This document shows positions 22,772 to 33,769 of a stretch of DNA of 64,000 nucleotides, piece after piece; within the stretch, counting starts at the first letter, position 1; every line of letters begins with the position of its first letter. Both the position numbers and the translations under genes were made by a program. The stretch comes from Cololabis saira (Eukaryota; Chordata; Actinopteri; Beloniformes; Belonidae): the NCBI RefSeq assembly GCF_033807715.1, contig NC_084590.1, forward strand, positions 8,322,327 to 8,386,326. The letters are read 5' to 3'. Below the pieces are notes generated by a model. The model searched no databases. It saw only the letters and a list, made by a program, of their open reading frames with translations, and was not told the origin of the DNA.

Positions 22772-24296
22772 CAGTGGCGTAGCCACGGGTGTGCCAGGGT
22801 GTGCCAGTGCCACCCAAAGAGACAGCTGGCACACCCAAAAATGTGATGCATTTTTTTTTTTTGGTATAGTCTTCTAAGTATTCTAAATCTAGGCTAATCT
22901 AGGCTATTAGTATGTAATCATGATGTTCAAAATAATTCAAAATAATTGCATTTAAAAAACCCCCCGTCAGGCGATGTGTCGCGGCAGCTGGACTGTTAAA
23001 CCTAAATTATGGTTCCGCGTTAAATCGACGGCGTAGCCTACGGCGTAGGTACGCGGCGACGCACAACGTACGCTGCGCGTCGCCGCGTACCCTACGCCGT
23101 AGGCTCTGCGTCGGTGTAACGCAGAACCATAAATCAGCCTTCAGACAACTCATCAAGCGGAGGGTGGATGGCGGACATGAGTTCCCATCCATTATTGAAG
23201 TCTTAAACTCCTGCGACAAAGATGTTTTATCCAAGATTAACTGTTTGCATCGTATTCTGATTAGCATTGCCTGTTACAAGTTGCTCCGTGGAGCCTTTTT
23301 TTAGTCGTCAACAGGACCAGATCCGTCAGAGCGACGACGCTCACAGAGAGACTGAGGAGCGTCTCGTTGCTCATGTTTGAAAAAGATTTGAAATGTGCAT
23401 TTTCTCTATTTAACAGCGTTTGTGTGTAATGTATATGATTAAACATAAAAGGCAGCACGTCATTGATTAGGCGCCCCTCTGCTCCTTCACCCGCCCCCCC
23501 TCTCTCCTCCCCGACACACACACTGAGCTGCAGCGCGTGCTCGCCCCCGCGAGCACGCGCTGGAGCGCGAGTGTTTTGGATTGACGGTAACTTTATGGAG
23601 AGGTAGAAAAAAAGAAGAGAGGAAGAGAGAGAAAGAATCAGGACAGGCAGGGAAAGCCAACAGGTTGGTCTAATATTAGGTGGAAGTGTAGGAAGAGCCA
23701 CTTGGTAGGCTAAGTGATTAATATCTAAATATGATTTATATGGAAAGATTGCATAAGCAAGATTTGCAATTTATTCAAAGCTATTAAAAATGCTTGTTGC
23801 ACAAAAACCTAGATGCCCAGTATGGTTTGAATTTCTGCTGACCAACCTGTCCTTTTGGGAAAATTATCTTATTTTATTTTATTATTTTATAATAAAACCA
23901 TCAGGCCAACCTTAAGCCAAATAGTTGTGTTCATCCTCTGGTTAAATAGCTTTGTTGATACGTTATGGCTCTGAGTGCATGAGTGTTATATTTCACTATG
24001 TTTGCTTCATTGGGTAGCTATGTGTGTGTGTGGTTATGTTTTTGTGATGTTTTTTTTAGGACATGCATGAAGTGTGGTTATTATATTACTTATTATTATA
24101 TTATATATATAATTATACTTATTATATATTGAGAGCACACACAACATGTGGATATGTTTTGCACTGTTAATAATGTTGGATATACATGCTTTTGAATGTT
24201 TGTGGAGGTGTAACGTCTAGTTTTGTTGAAAAAAAATTTGGCACACCCAGTCTTTAGTGGTGCACACCCAAAGTCTCTTTTCTGGCTACGCCACTG
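22772..24296. mobile_element. hAT-like element with CAGTGGCGTAGCCA inverted termini
   Basis: Left end CAGTGGCGTAGCCAC, right end TGGCTACGCCACTG; subterminal CACCCAAAGAGAC / GTCTCTTT is also inverted. The 8 bases on the left (CTCTGGAT) do not match those on the right (CAGTGGAC), so the TSD is lost, perhaps by a deletion at the right border. No intact transposase. It contains a GC hairpin (23,001-23,140) and a GC-rich stretch at 23,480-23,580. Confidence 0.7.
23001..23140. repeat. GC-rich hairpin repeat (family H), copy 1
   Basis: Arms run ATTATGGTTCCGCGTTAAAT... and ...TAACGCAGAACCATAAAT, with inner arms GCGGCGACGC / GCGTCGCCGC, so nearly the whole 140 bp folds on itself. Related copies at 43,375, 56,093 and 57,825. 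Confidence 0.85.
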
Positions 24297-25904
24297 CAGT
24301 GGACGGTCCCACACCTGGAGGCCACGTCAAGAGGCTCCGTAGATCCGGAGAGATCTACCCGGCTGTTGCACGCTGCAAGACTGTCTTTTCTTTTCAAAAT
24401 AGGAACAGGAGAGAGAGCTGAGCGGCTGCCCGCTCCTGGAGGACCCCTGTAGGAACCAACTGCCGGTGGGACCCCCGCCGGACAGAGGAACCGAGCCCCA
24501 GGGTCGAGCCGAGCCGAGACGAAGCTCTCCTACGCCGGAGAGCCCCGGCAGAGACCTGATCACCCCGGAAAGGGCCCGCAGCCCGGATCCGGAGCCCGGG
24601 AGGCGTGAGGTTTATGTGTTTTTGGGCGATCAGTGTAATCTAGAACGGTTCAGAGCTAAATTTGTGTTTAATGTGTAGTTACCATATGTATATTACTGTG
24701 TAACGCCGGCAACTACTGGCATCATTGTTTGTTTGTTTTGTGGTGCCATTTTCCGCCAGTTATTCACGTTTTAAACACCGTGTTTGTCATCCCGTCTGAT
24801 TGCACGTGGCGTGGCGAGGGCGCCGCCATCTTCAAATACCACAGGGTGCGCCATCTTTAAATGTTTTGGCAGGCCACGTGTGGCCCGTTGTCTGGAGACC
24901 CAGATGATCGTTTGTGAGTTTTGTATCACGTGTTTATTGTTTTGATTTCTTTTTCCATTCATGCAGTTTCATTTTTATTGTTGTTGTTTTTCTTGTTAGT
25001 TGATGGTTTTATGTTTTAACGTAGTGTGCCATCAGGGTTTACTCAATGGTGTCGCTTTTCCATCTGCTTGACACCTGGATGTGAATAAATGCTGATTGAT
25101 TTTAATGAGAAGTTGTTTGTGTTGTTTTATACAAATTCTGGTCACAATGGCTGTTTGACTGAGCTAGTGCCGAACTGTAAGGCCTTCAACATTATTCACC
25201 AGTAATAACAGCCCTTACTGTTCTGGTGGAATAATCCCTAATCTCTGAGACTGATTCCTGCTGTTAAAGTTATCATTTTTCCTGGTTAAGGCCCAGGTGG
25301 TGCCCCTGCAAAATCAAGTCATTTTGATAATTCAATTTGATGAATAATCTACCTTATTAATTATTAATAATTGTTGAATAAAATTATTCTTGATAACTGA
25401 ACAGCGCTACCTGTGTGGCACAACAGTCTGTGTGCCTTTTACAGACGCACACATTTTACCACTCTTTTTCAACAGAAGTGAATGCAGAGGGCGTTAACGA
25501 AGCATTTAATAAATGTTAATCAGGGCAGCTGGAAAAACACAATCCTCCAGTCAAGACGCCGACTGGAGACAGAGATTCCTGTCTGATGAGCAGCAGTTCA
25601 GGTGTTTGTGCTGCAAACATCCCCACCTTCAAGTAAAGCACAAGTTTCCTCGTGTTTTGCCCTATTTTCCCTCTCGCTCGCTCCTGCTTCATGATTACTT
25701 TAGAACGACATGTTGAACTCTCCCCTACTGTAGCTCTGCAAGAACCAGCCTGAACGCACATCCCTCTGATTGGTTAGAGCGGTCAGATTAAAGGTCTCTT
25801 TTCTCTCCTCCGGCTCACAGTAGCGCATATGCACTACTGTGCAAATGTGTGCCTACACACAGTGTTTGTTGTGCGTTTAGGGAGGAGCACCCCTGCTAAG
25901 ATTA
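24297..25904. other. no gene recognised; GC-rich block then AT-rich DNA
   Basis: 24,300-24,610 is GC- and CpG-rich with an open frame lacking any known domain. 25,080-25,110 (GAATAAATGCTGATTGATTTT) looks like a retroelement 3' end, and 25,110-25,880 resembles LTR- or repeat-derived DNA, but I could find neither paired ends nor a TSD. Confidence 0.35.
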
Positions 25905-26480
25905 TATGTGTTTGTATCTTCTAGACTAGATTACTGTAATGTGTTATTAGCAGGATGTACAAGTAATTCTCTGAATATCCTCCAGTTGATCCAAAATGCA
26001 GCAGTGCGAGTGCTGACAGGAATCAGCGAGAGAGACCACGTCTCTCCAGTGTTAGCTTCGCTCCATTGGCTCCCCGTAAAACTCAGAATCCAATTCAAAA
26101 TTGTATTACTTGCATATAGAGCCTAAAACGGAATAGCTCCCAATATTTTCAAGACCTGATAGTGCCTTATGTTCCTAATAGAGCTCGTAGTTCCTAGAGT
26201 ATCCAAATGTAGATTTGGAGGACGGTCTCCTGCTATCAGGAACCGTTACTATGGAAACAACCTGGGTTAAGGAGGCTGACACCACCTCCACCTTTAAAAC
26301 CAAACTGAAAACGTCTCTGTTCAATAAACCTCTAGTTAGTGTAAACTCTAGTGGTTTAGGGCCAGTAGTCGTAGCTGCAGCTGCAGGACCAGACTAGAGC
26401 TGCTCAGTGGAGGTGGACTCGCTTGCAGCCTCTGCCGGCCAGTCGAGGAACTGCAACCAAACGTAGTCCATGAACCTCAA
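25905..26480 (+). mobile_element. L2/Rex1-type LINE, reverse-transcriptase C-terminal fragment
   Basis: Frame 25,908-26,126 carries SSRLDYCNVLLAG, LQLIQNAAVRVL and LASLHWLPV, and 26,215-26,397 carries KEADTTSTFKTKLKTSLF. These match the end of the ORF at 62,070-63,182 on the other strand. Stops and a frameshift separate them. Confidence 0.85.
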
Positions 26481-27203
26481 CCAGGAAGTTGGATGGTTGG
26501 CGCTTGAACCTGAGTTCATATCGTTTATGCGGGGCACTTGGTCATGTGACCAGCGGGACACCGACGTCATGCCTGGCTCAAAGTGCAGCTCCGGTTGACC
26601 TTGTCTTTTTATGTAACCTTATCTTTTCGTGGGCCAAACTTTACACCCATAAATGCAAAGTAACCAAGTCCAACCCTCAAGTGGCTCCTCTGTGAAGACG
26701 TACAGCTTCACATTTGGACTTTGTCTTCCTGCAACAATAGAAAAGACACGAAAACTGTGTCTCTGAGCTCTAGATTCAAAGTCTTTTTACAGTCTGTCCA
26801 TATTTGTAATTGCTTACCCAGGAGATAGTTAAGGACTGCGTGGATGGTAGTTGTTCCTCTTTGTGTGAAGCCCTCAACAGACATTTATTAAGGGACCATG
26901 GACCATGAAACCAGGGACTGCACGATGGAAGAGTTTCCCTTCAAGTGTTTGAGACGTGCAGGAACAGATCTGTTATGAAGGTGTCCAGTTAGGTTGACTG
27001 GGTTCCACCGGCTGGTCTTCCTGGACCGGACACTGACCCATGGTCACAACTGTACCCTCCAGGCTGGTCCTCCGGGACCGGACACTGGAGGGAGTGAGGG
27101 AGGGATGGATGGATGGATGGATGGGGGGAGGGACGGATAGAGGGAGGGACCGATGAAAGGATCAAGGGAGGGATGGAGGGAGGGAAGTATGCCCAACACC
27201 ACC
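26481..27203. other. no gene; (GGAT)n/(GGGA)n tract near the right
   Basis: Unremarkable until 27,085-27,190, a G-rich GGAT/GGGA simple repeat. Confidence 0.5.
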
Positions 27204-27211
27204 CAGTGATG

Positions 27212-28558
27212 TAGGGTTGCCAACTCCCTGAAAAATAAATAAGGGACACCTCATCCTCAGGGCTGGCCAACCTGGGGCCGGATTCACCAATATGTTCTTA
27301 AGAACGATCTTAAGAAATGTCTTAAGATCTAAAATTAAGAAGTTCATAAAAAAGTTCTTAAGTGCAATTCCTCAATATTTTCTTAAGAACTGGCATTTCT
27401 TACGAATTTCTTATTTTTCCTATAGAACTTAAAATATGGCTGTATCCGAAATGGCATACTAAGTACTACATGCTACATACTGCATCAGTATGTACTGCAT
27501 ACTAAATGAACGATTCAGTACGCCTCTCCAGCAGATCGTTCACACAGCAGTATGCAGCCAAGTACCCCACAATTATATTATATTTATATTATTATGATTA
27601 TTATGATTATTATGATGATTATTATTAATTTCATTATATTCAGTCGATGCACCTGAAGCGAGACTTCACTACACCAATGCATCGCTCCACAATATTGCAG
27701 GTCTTTGTTTTTGCATGTGCAAATGTGTTGAAAAAGGTGATATTAGAGTCTTACCTTTTCACAGAAGAAATTTTAAGACAGGTCAAGGTTGTCTTCAAGT
27801 TAAGAAAAAAGTCAAGAACAAATTTGAGAACTTTTATTTCAAGAATACCATTTATTCTTAATTTTTTTCTTAAGAAGAAACTTAAGAAGAAAGTTGAAAA
27901 AATACTGAAGAACGTTTTCGGAGAATATGACTTCTCTTTTTTCTTCTTAAGAAAAAAATGACACTTAAGAAGATTTTTTTTCTTAAGAATGTTTTGTGAA
28001 TCCGGCCCCTGATTGCCTTCACCCTTCCTGGCGTGGTGAATTTCTTTAGCCCCTTTTTTTTGTGAGTGAAACGAATTTTTAACTATTTGACTCGAATCTG
28101 AATTGAATTAGATGCATATTTTTGAATACCATGAACACACCGAAAACAAATTATTATCCAGCAATTCACTTTAATACAAAATAACAAAATGAACTAAATA
28201 AAATAAGTATATTTCTTAAACAGAAACCTGTCCTGCTTAACTTAAAATTGTATAAATTAATACAAAACAATATTAATTGCACATTTTTAGTGCAATAACA
28301 AAAGTGCAAACAGAAAGTCTGTAGAAAACTTTTAAACATATTTGTGCCTCAAAGGCCATGACTGTAGACTACAGTTGGAGTAAGACAGAAAAAGATAACT
28401 TATAAACTCAACAGCTCAATGCCATTTTCCATTAGCAATTTATGACTCTCACAGTAATACGGGACAAAGTCCGTCCCTTTTCAGCTCAATACGGGACCTG
28501 TACTTTAGTTTATAAATACGGGACGATTCCGTTTTTCAAGGGACGGTTGGCGACCCTA
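27212..28558. mobile_element. hAT element, 8-bp TSD, with nested MITE
   Basis: Ends TAGGGTTGCCAAC and GTTGGCGACCCTA. Flanks are CAGTGATG (27,204-27,211) and GAGTGATG (28,559-28,566), one mismatch in 8. The subterminal AAGGGACACC / ACGGGACAAAG motif is repeated inside. No transposase frame. Confidence 0.82.
27274..28009. mobile_element. MITE with GGGGCCGGATTCAC inverted termini
   Basis: Left GGGGCCGGATTCACCAATATG, right GTTTTGTGAATCCGGCCCC, each followed inwards by many copies of TTCTTAAGAA. Nested in the hAT at 27,212. The TSD length is ambiguous (CTG on both sides if the end is shifted by one base). 27,427-27,650 is a further half-element with GGCATACTAAGTACT and CAGTATGTACTGCATACTA arms. 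Confidence 0.75.
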
Positions 28559-28710
28559 GAGTGATGAAGGTGGGGGACCCGATAGAAGGAGCTGTACGAT
28601 ACAGAACCCGTGCGGTTCATCCATCGATTTTTGAAAAACCTCCCGCAGTTCTTGGATTCCATGACAAATAAACTGAAACATGTCGACTGTAAATGAGCCT
28701 GGTATATATA

Positions 28711-29002
28711 GAAGAGTATTAGGGCCATGCAGGAGAAAAAATATTTGAGAGAGGAAGATTTTTTTTTATTGTGCACTTCGAGAAAAAAGTTGAAATGTCG
28801 AGATTCATGTTGAAATACAATTTCGAGAAAAAAGTCAAACTTTCGCCTTTTTTCTCAACATTTCGACTTTTTTTTCTCAAAATTGTACTTCAACATTAAT
28901 CTCGACATTTCGACTTTTTTCTCGAGGTGTATACTGAAAAAAAAATCTTCTTCCTCTAAAATATTATTTTTATTTTTCTCCTGCCTGGCCCTAATACTCT
29001 TC
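28711..29002. mobile_element. palindromic MITE, GAAGAGTATTAGGGCCA termini
   Basis: Arms GAAGAGTATTAGGGCCATGC and GCCTGGCCCTAATACTCTTC, with internal TTTCTCGA / TCGAGAAA arrays that also pair. About 290 bp, non-coding. Confidence 0.8.
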
Positions 29003-29039
29003 CGCAGGTATACGATCAGAACTAGACCTCCCACTTTTA

Positions 29040-30360
29040 TTTTATTTAGTTTATTTCACTGATTTTATTTTACATTAGGCTTTGGTATGTGTACAAATAC
29101 GATGTTAATGCTCAGTCTGGAAAGTAATGTTTCTAAATGGGAGAGTTTTTCTTTTTTTTTTTCAATTATATTTTTATTTGTTTTTAGCATTTTAAAGACA
29201 TACAGGACAAAAACAACAAAGCATAATCAAAAAAAGAATAAAAGAAGAAGTGATTACATAAAGTAAAAGGACAACTTGTCAACCAAATACATAAATAATC
29301 AAATCAAATAAGCCGTGGTCTCAGTGCATACTGTATATGTCTCTTTTTTACACAGAATCCAGGCATGGCCAGCCATGCTGGATGAATGTCAGAGCTCCAT
29401 AAACTGTTGCCATATTCTCAGAAAAACATCCCCCTTATTTTTTAGAGTGTACGTGCGTTATTCCAAACGTAAAGTGTCATTCAAAGTTTGTTTAAACAGG
29501 TTAAATGTAGGGGGTCTGTGCTGGTTCCAGTTGAGTAGAATGCATTTGTTCGCTATGTAGGATATCATAGCAATCCTCTTTGTGTGTGTGGGATCCATTG
29601 TCTTGTCCAGTTCTGTACCAAAAAGGTAATGTATTGGTGTACTGTCTAGTGGGGTCTCTACAACCTTGACAGTTAAGTCATGTACTTGTACAGTCTTCCA
29701 AAAGTGCTTTAATTTTCTGCATTCGCAAAAGATGTGCATAGTTGACTGTATGCATGCTTTGCAGCGATGACATCTAGGGGATGAGTTAGGAAACATCTTA
29801 CTTAGACGGAGCGGCGTGAGGTACATCCCGTGCATAAACTTATAATTCTGTTCAATTATTTTGTTACAAGACAGTGAAATAAAGACATTCTGACACATAC
29901 TAGCCCACTGGTCCTCACTGAGGTCACATCTCAAATCCTTTTGCCAAATATTTTTGAGTGAGGTCATAGAAGAGCTATGATGGTCTAGAGTTTTTCTTTT
30001 TGATTGTTTCTAAACCTGCAGCAGTTTTCTTTTGGAATAACTTATATAATGAGATAGATTGGAAAAACACATGGGTCTTGTCAAGAAAATGTATTATTAC
30101 AAACAAAGTAAGAGAAGTTACTTTTAAAATACTTTGTATATGCTGTACAGTCAAGACCAATCTTGTTAAATATAAGATAAACATTGACACACTCTTTTTG
30201 TGGTAATGTGGATCTCACTTATTCTGGAATTGCACATATACTCATATTCTCTGGATTGACCTTAATCATTTTATAAATTCTAAAGTTGATTCTTCCTTTA
30301 AGTTGAGCATTCAACATGTACTATTTGGTGTATCAAAAAATGATATGACAAGCCCAGACA
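29040..30360 (+). mobile_element. L1-type LINE ORF2 C-terminal fragment, interrupted
   Basis: Reading across 29,110-29,155 and 30,001-30,300 gives L1-type C-terminal sequence (NNLYNEIDWKNTWVLSRKC, then a SHLFWNC/THILW cluster) with stops and a frameshift. It is split by the minus-strand insert at 29,156-29,986. Confidence 0.65.
29156..29986 (-). mobile_element. second L1/Tx1-type LINE 3' fragment, antisense, inside the first
   Basis: AGAGTTTTTCTTTT at 29,142-29,155 and 29,987-30,000 is the TSD. The minus-strand poly(A) is the T-run at the left. Frame 29,967-29,458 (169 codons) ends an L1-type ORF2: NYKFMHGMYLTPLRLSKM and a zinc-knuckle-like CHRCKACIQSTMHIFCEC. Confidence 0.85.
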
Positions 30361-30851
30361 AAGTATATTGATCAACCTTTTCTTAATTATTTCTAAATAT
30401 CCTATTAATTGTACTATTTCTTGATTTCACTATTCAAATGCACCTTAACCTTTTTTATATTTTTATATTATTTATATTTCTTATATTCTTATATTTCTTA
30501 TTGTTTGCACTGTCTTGCACTGGAGAGGTGATGCTGCTTTTAACCTCACTCTACCCATGTATATTGACAAGAAAGTATTCTATTCTTTCTATTCTATTCT
30601 AAATTTGCTAGCCAACGTCCAAATATAATTGTTCTCAAAGCTATTTTAATATCATATTCAGACAGTCCTAAACAGAGCATAAACCCCAAAGCGGTTAAAA
30701 CGAGAAGCTTATGTGAAAAATATAATATTTCCTGATTTTTTTTTCCTCCTTAAACCTCAAGCCTTCTATTTTATTTTGATGTATAATTTACTGTCCTTAA
30801 TTTGTAACTGCATTTTATCCTGAAGTTTTGTACCTTTTCTGTATATATCTG
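30361..30851. other. no gene; AT-rich with (TATTC)n tail
   Basis: 30,520-30,600 ends in TATTCTATTCTTTCTATTCTA, the kind of tail seen on RTE-like inserts. Nothing else is recognised. Confidence 0.4.
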
Positions 30852-31846
30852 CAGTACTGGAGTTGAGGGGGGATGAGGGGGGACGGCATCCCCCTCTGAA
30901 ATAAAAACGGTCCAAATCACCCCCCCTGTAAAACTGCCATCCCCCCTTTCCATCCCTTATGTCATTTCATCAATGAATGTGGTTTTACTGCTATTTCAAC
31001 ATTTAGTCATCACCAGAAAAATAACACCAGAAAAATAACTTATTTGACAATTTTCACCTGTTTCAAGTAAAATTTCACTTGAAATAAGTAGGAAAATCTG
31101 CCAGTGGGACAAGATTTATCTTCTCATTACAAGCAAAAAAATCTTGTTCCACTGGCAGATTTTTCTACTTATTTCAAGTGAAAATCTACTTGAAACAGGT
31201 GAAAATTGTTGTTTTTTCCAGTGATGAGTCTTGTTTTAAGTGTAATGAGATTTTTTTTACTAAAATGAGACATTTTAACTAGAAATAAGACACATATTCT
31301 TGTTAAGATTGTGAGTTTTTGCAGTGATCCATGTTACTTATCCTGTGAAGGACAGAGACATATTGATAAGTTCAGAAAAGTGTTTTTTATTGTTGTGTTT
31401 TGATGTATTTGATGTAAGCCCAGTGGATATTTAAAGCTTACAGAAGTCTGCATTTAACTGCTGCTATGTCATTCCTGCAGTATTTCTGCAGGTGTTTTGG
31501 TCACTGCTATTATTTGTAATATACAGGACTGTCTCAGAAAATTAGAATATTGTGATAAAGTTCTTTATTTTCTGTAATGCAATTAAAAAAACTAAAATGT
31601 CATACATTCTGGATTCATTGCAAATCAACTGAAATATTGCAAGCCTTTTATTATTTTAATATTGCTGATTATGGTTTACAGCATAACCCGGTTTTCTCCG
31701 GGTACTCCGGTTTCCTCCCACCGTCCAAAAACATGCATGCTAGGTAAATTGATCATTCTAAATTGCCTGTAGGTGTGAGTGTGAGTGTGTCTGGTTGTTT
31801 GTCTGTATATCTGGCCCTGCGATGGATTGGCGACCTGTCCAGGGTG

Positions 31847-32202
31847 TGTTACAACCAAAAACGTAATAATGGCCAATAACGTAATAACTGCCAATAACGT
31901 AATAATTTTGGCCATTTCAAATGTAATAAAGCCAATAGTGTAATAATGTGCCAATAATGTAATAAAACTTTTGAGCCAATAACGTAATAACTTTTTGCCG
32001 ATAATGTAATAAGGCATTACATTATTGGCTGGTTATTACGTTATTGGCCTGGCATTAAAAAAAACCTTTCAAAATGTAATAACTGGTGCTGATAATGGAA
32101 TAACACATAAAACTGACAGCAGCTCTTGGAAATAAAGGGTTTTTTTTGCAGTTTTTGGGCAGTTAGTGGATGACATATAGTCGCCATATTTATTCATCCA
32201 AG

Positions 32203-32265
<63 letters not shown>

Positions 32266-33081
32266 TTGTGTGGTCTTTCCCCTCTTTAGCCAAATAGATA
32301 TTCATAGATGTTCTTGTCTAAACAGGCAATTTTTCATGTGTACCATGCATATACCATAAAATCAGTGTCTCGTTGAGGGTGTTGAGGTGTCAAATGAATT
32401 CACCATATATTTTCCTGGACTTGCATTATTATTTATTTCCAATCCCAAAATCTGAACTGCAGTGTACAATACATAGGATAGAACATGAACAATCAAAATT
32501 AAATTAAAACTGTTCCTTCTCAAATGAAAAGTAGCTTTCACTCATATTCACAAAATATGGAGCAATACAAACATCTACACAGCTGCTTTATCATTACTGT
32601 AAAAAAAAACAAAAAACAACAACAACAACTTTAAAACGTCACTTTAGCCAACATGGGGCCTGTAAGCTCAATGTGTTGATGTAGTTTTTAATTTTCAAAC
32701 ATCAAAAATAAAGTTAGACATATGAACCCTGCAGAGCATTAATTTTAGATCTCCAACAGCTGGTTTCAGTAGTGATCTATTTGTTGACTGGTTAACTCTC
32801 TTCTCTCTTCTTCTTCTTGTTTTTATTATTGTTTATTTACAATCAAAAAATCTGAACTGCAATATATAATATACATAAAAAATAAATAAAAACTGTTCCT
32901 CCTTGTTACAACCAAAAACGTAATAACGGCCAATAGCGTAATAACTGCCAATAATGTAATAAAACTTACATTATTGGCACATTATTACACTATTGGCTTT
33001 ATTACATTTGAAATGGCCAAAATTATTACGTTATTGGCAGTTATTACGTTATTGGCCGTTATTACGTTTTTGGTTGTAACA
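31847..33081. mobile_element. TGTTACAACC element with ~118-bp inverted repeats, class uncertain
   Basis: 1,235 bp starting TGTTACAACCAAAAACGTAA and ending in its reverse complement, with a 5-bp TSD GGGTG (31,842-31,846 and 33,082-33,086). The inverted ends are near-identical for about 118 bp and consist of spaced CAATAACGTAATAA repeats. A further copy of the terminal sequence at 32,904 makes 32,904-33,081 a 178-bp palindrome by itself. A ~90-bp direct repeat occurs at 32,428 and 32,826. No coding. TG...CA plus a 5-bp TSD looks LTR-like; long inverted repeats look like a DNA transposon. Confidence 0.8.
32208..32260. repeat. (CT)n microsatellite
   Basis: Pure dinucleotide tract inside the TGTTACAACC element. 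Confidence 0.97.
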
Positions 33082-33424
33082 GGGTGTAACCCCTGCCTCT
33101 CGCCTGAAAATAGCTGGGATAGGCTCCAGCAGACCCCCGTGACCCTGCAAAGGATAAAGCGGGTATAGATAATGGATGGATGGATGATTATGGTTTACGG
33201 TTTAAGATTAAGATTCCCAGAATATTCTAATTTTTTGAGATAGGATATTTGAGTTTTCTTAAGCTGTAAGCCATGATCAGCAATATTAAAATAACAAAAG
33301 GCTTGCAATATTTCAGTTGATTTGTAATGAATCCAGAATGTATGACATTTTTGTTTTTGTAATTGCATTACAGAAAATCACAATATTCTAATTTTCTGAG
33401 ACAGTCCTGTATTATATTTTTGTA

Positions 33425-33590
33425 ATCAGCACAAATTGCACCATAGATGTTTATTCGGTATATATGTCAAGATACCACATTTGTTTATTTACTGCCTAAA
33501 GAGCGAAATTACCGGAGTCAAATTCCTTGTTGGAAAATGTTCGAACCTGGCCAATAAAGCTGATTCTGATTCTGATTCTGATTATCTGTC
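33425..33590 (+). mobile_element. LINE-type 3' end with (GATTCT)n tail
   Basis: GGCCAATAAAGCTGATTCTG followed by TGATTC repeats, closely related to 10,500-10,594. Lies within the hAT at 30,852. Confidence 0.6.
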
Positions 33591-33769
33591 CCCATATGAT
33601 AAAATCCACCATCCCCCCTGATTTTTTTTTTTTTTTAAACTCGAGTACTGTATATCTGTCAATAATAATAATTAAATTATTATTATATGCAATATATTAA
33701 ATTATTATTTTTGAATGTAACCAGCTTTGATTCATAAAGTTGGGATAAAAACATTGACTAAAAAATGAA

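Larger units (their letters stand above)
31680..33185 (+). mobile_element. 5'-truncated tRNA-derived SINE inside the MITE
   Basis: GATTATGGTTTAC at 31,667-31,679 and 33,186-33,198 is the TSD. The SINE body starts at CCGGTTTTCTCCGG, lacks its A and B boxes, and ends ATGGATGGATG. It is split by the insert at 31,847-33,081. Confidence 0.85.
31524..33409. mobile_element. Tc1/mariner-type palindromic MITE, TA TSD
   Basis: Arms CAGGACTGTCTCAGAAAATT and AATTTTCTGAGACAGTCCTG flanked by TA. The two halves (31,524-31,680 and 33,186-33,409) are inverted over most of their length, so the original element was one large hairpin. Confidence 0.88.
30852..33650. mobile_element. hAT element, 8-bp TSD, outermost shell of a nest
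   Basis: Ends CAGTACTGGAGTT and AACTCGAGTACTG, with GGGGGGATG-type subterminal repeats at both ends. TATATCTG at 30,844-30,851 and 33,651-33,658 is a perfect 8-bp TSD. Without its inserts the element is about 0.7-0.9 kb and non-coding. Confidence 0.88.

Noticed and set aside
24466..24678. 70-codon GC-rich frame
   Set aside because: No homology signal, no splice partners, likely repeat DNA.
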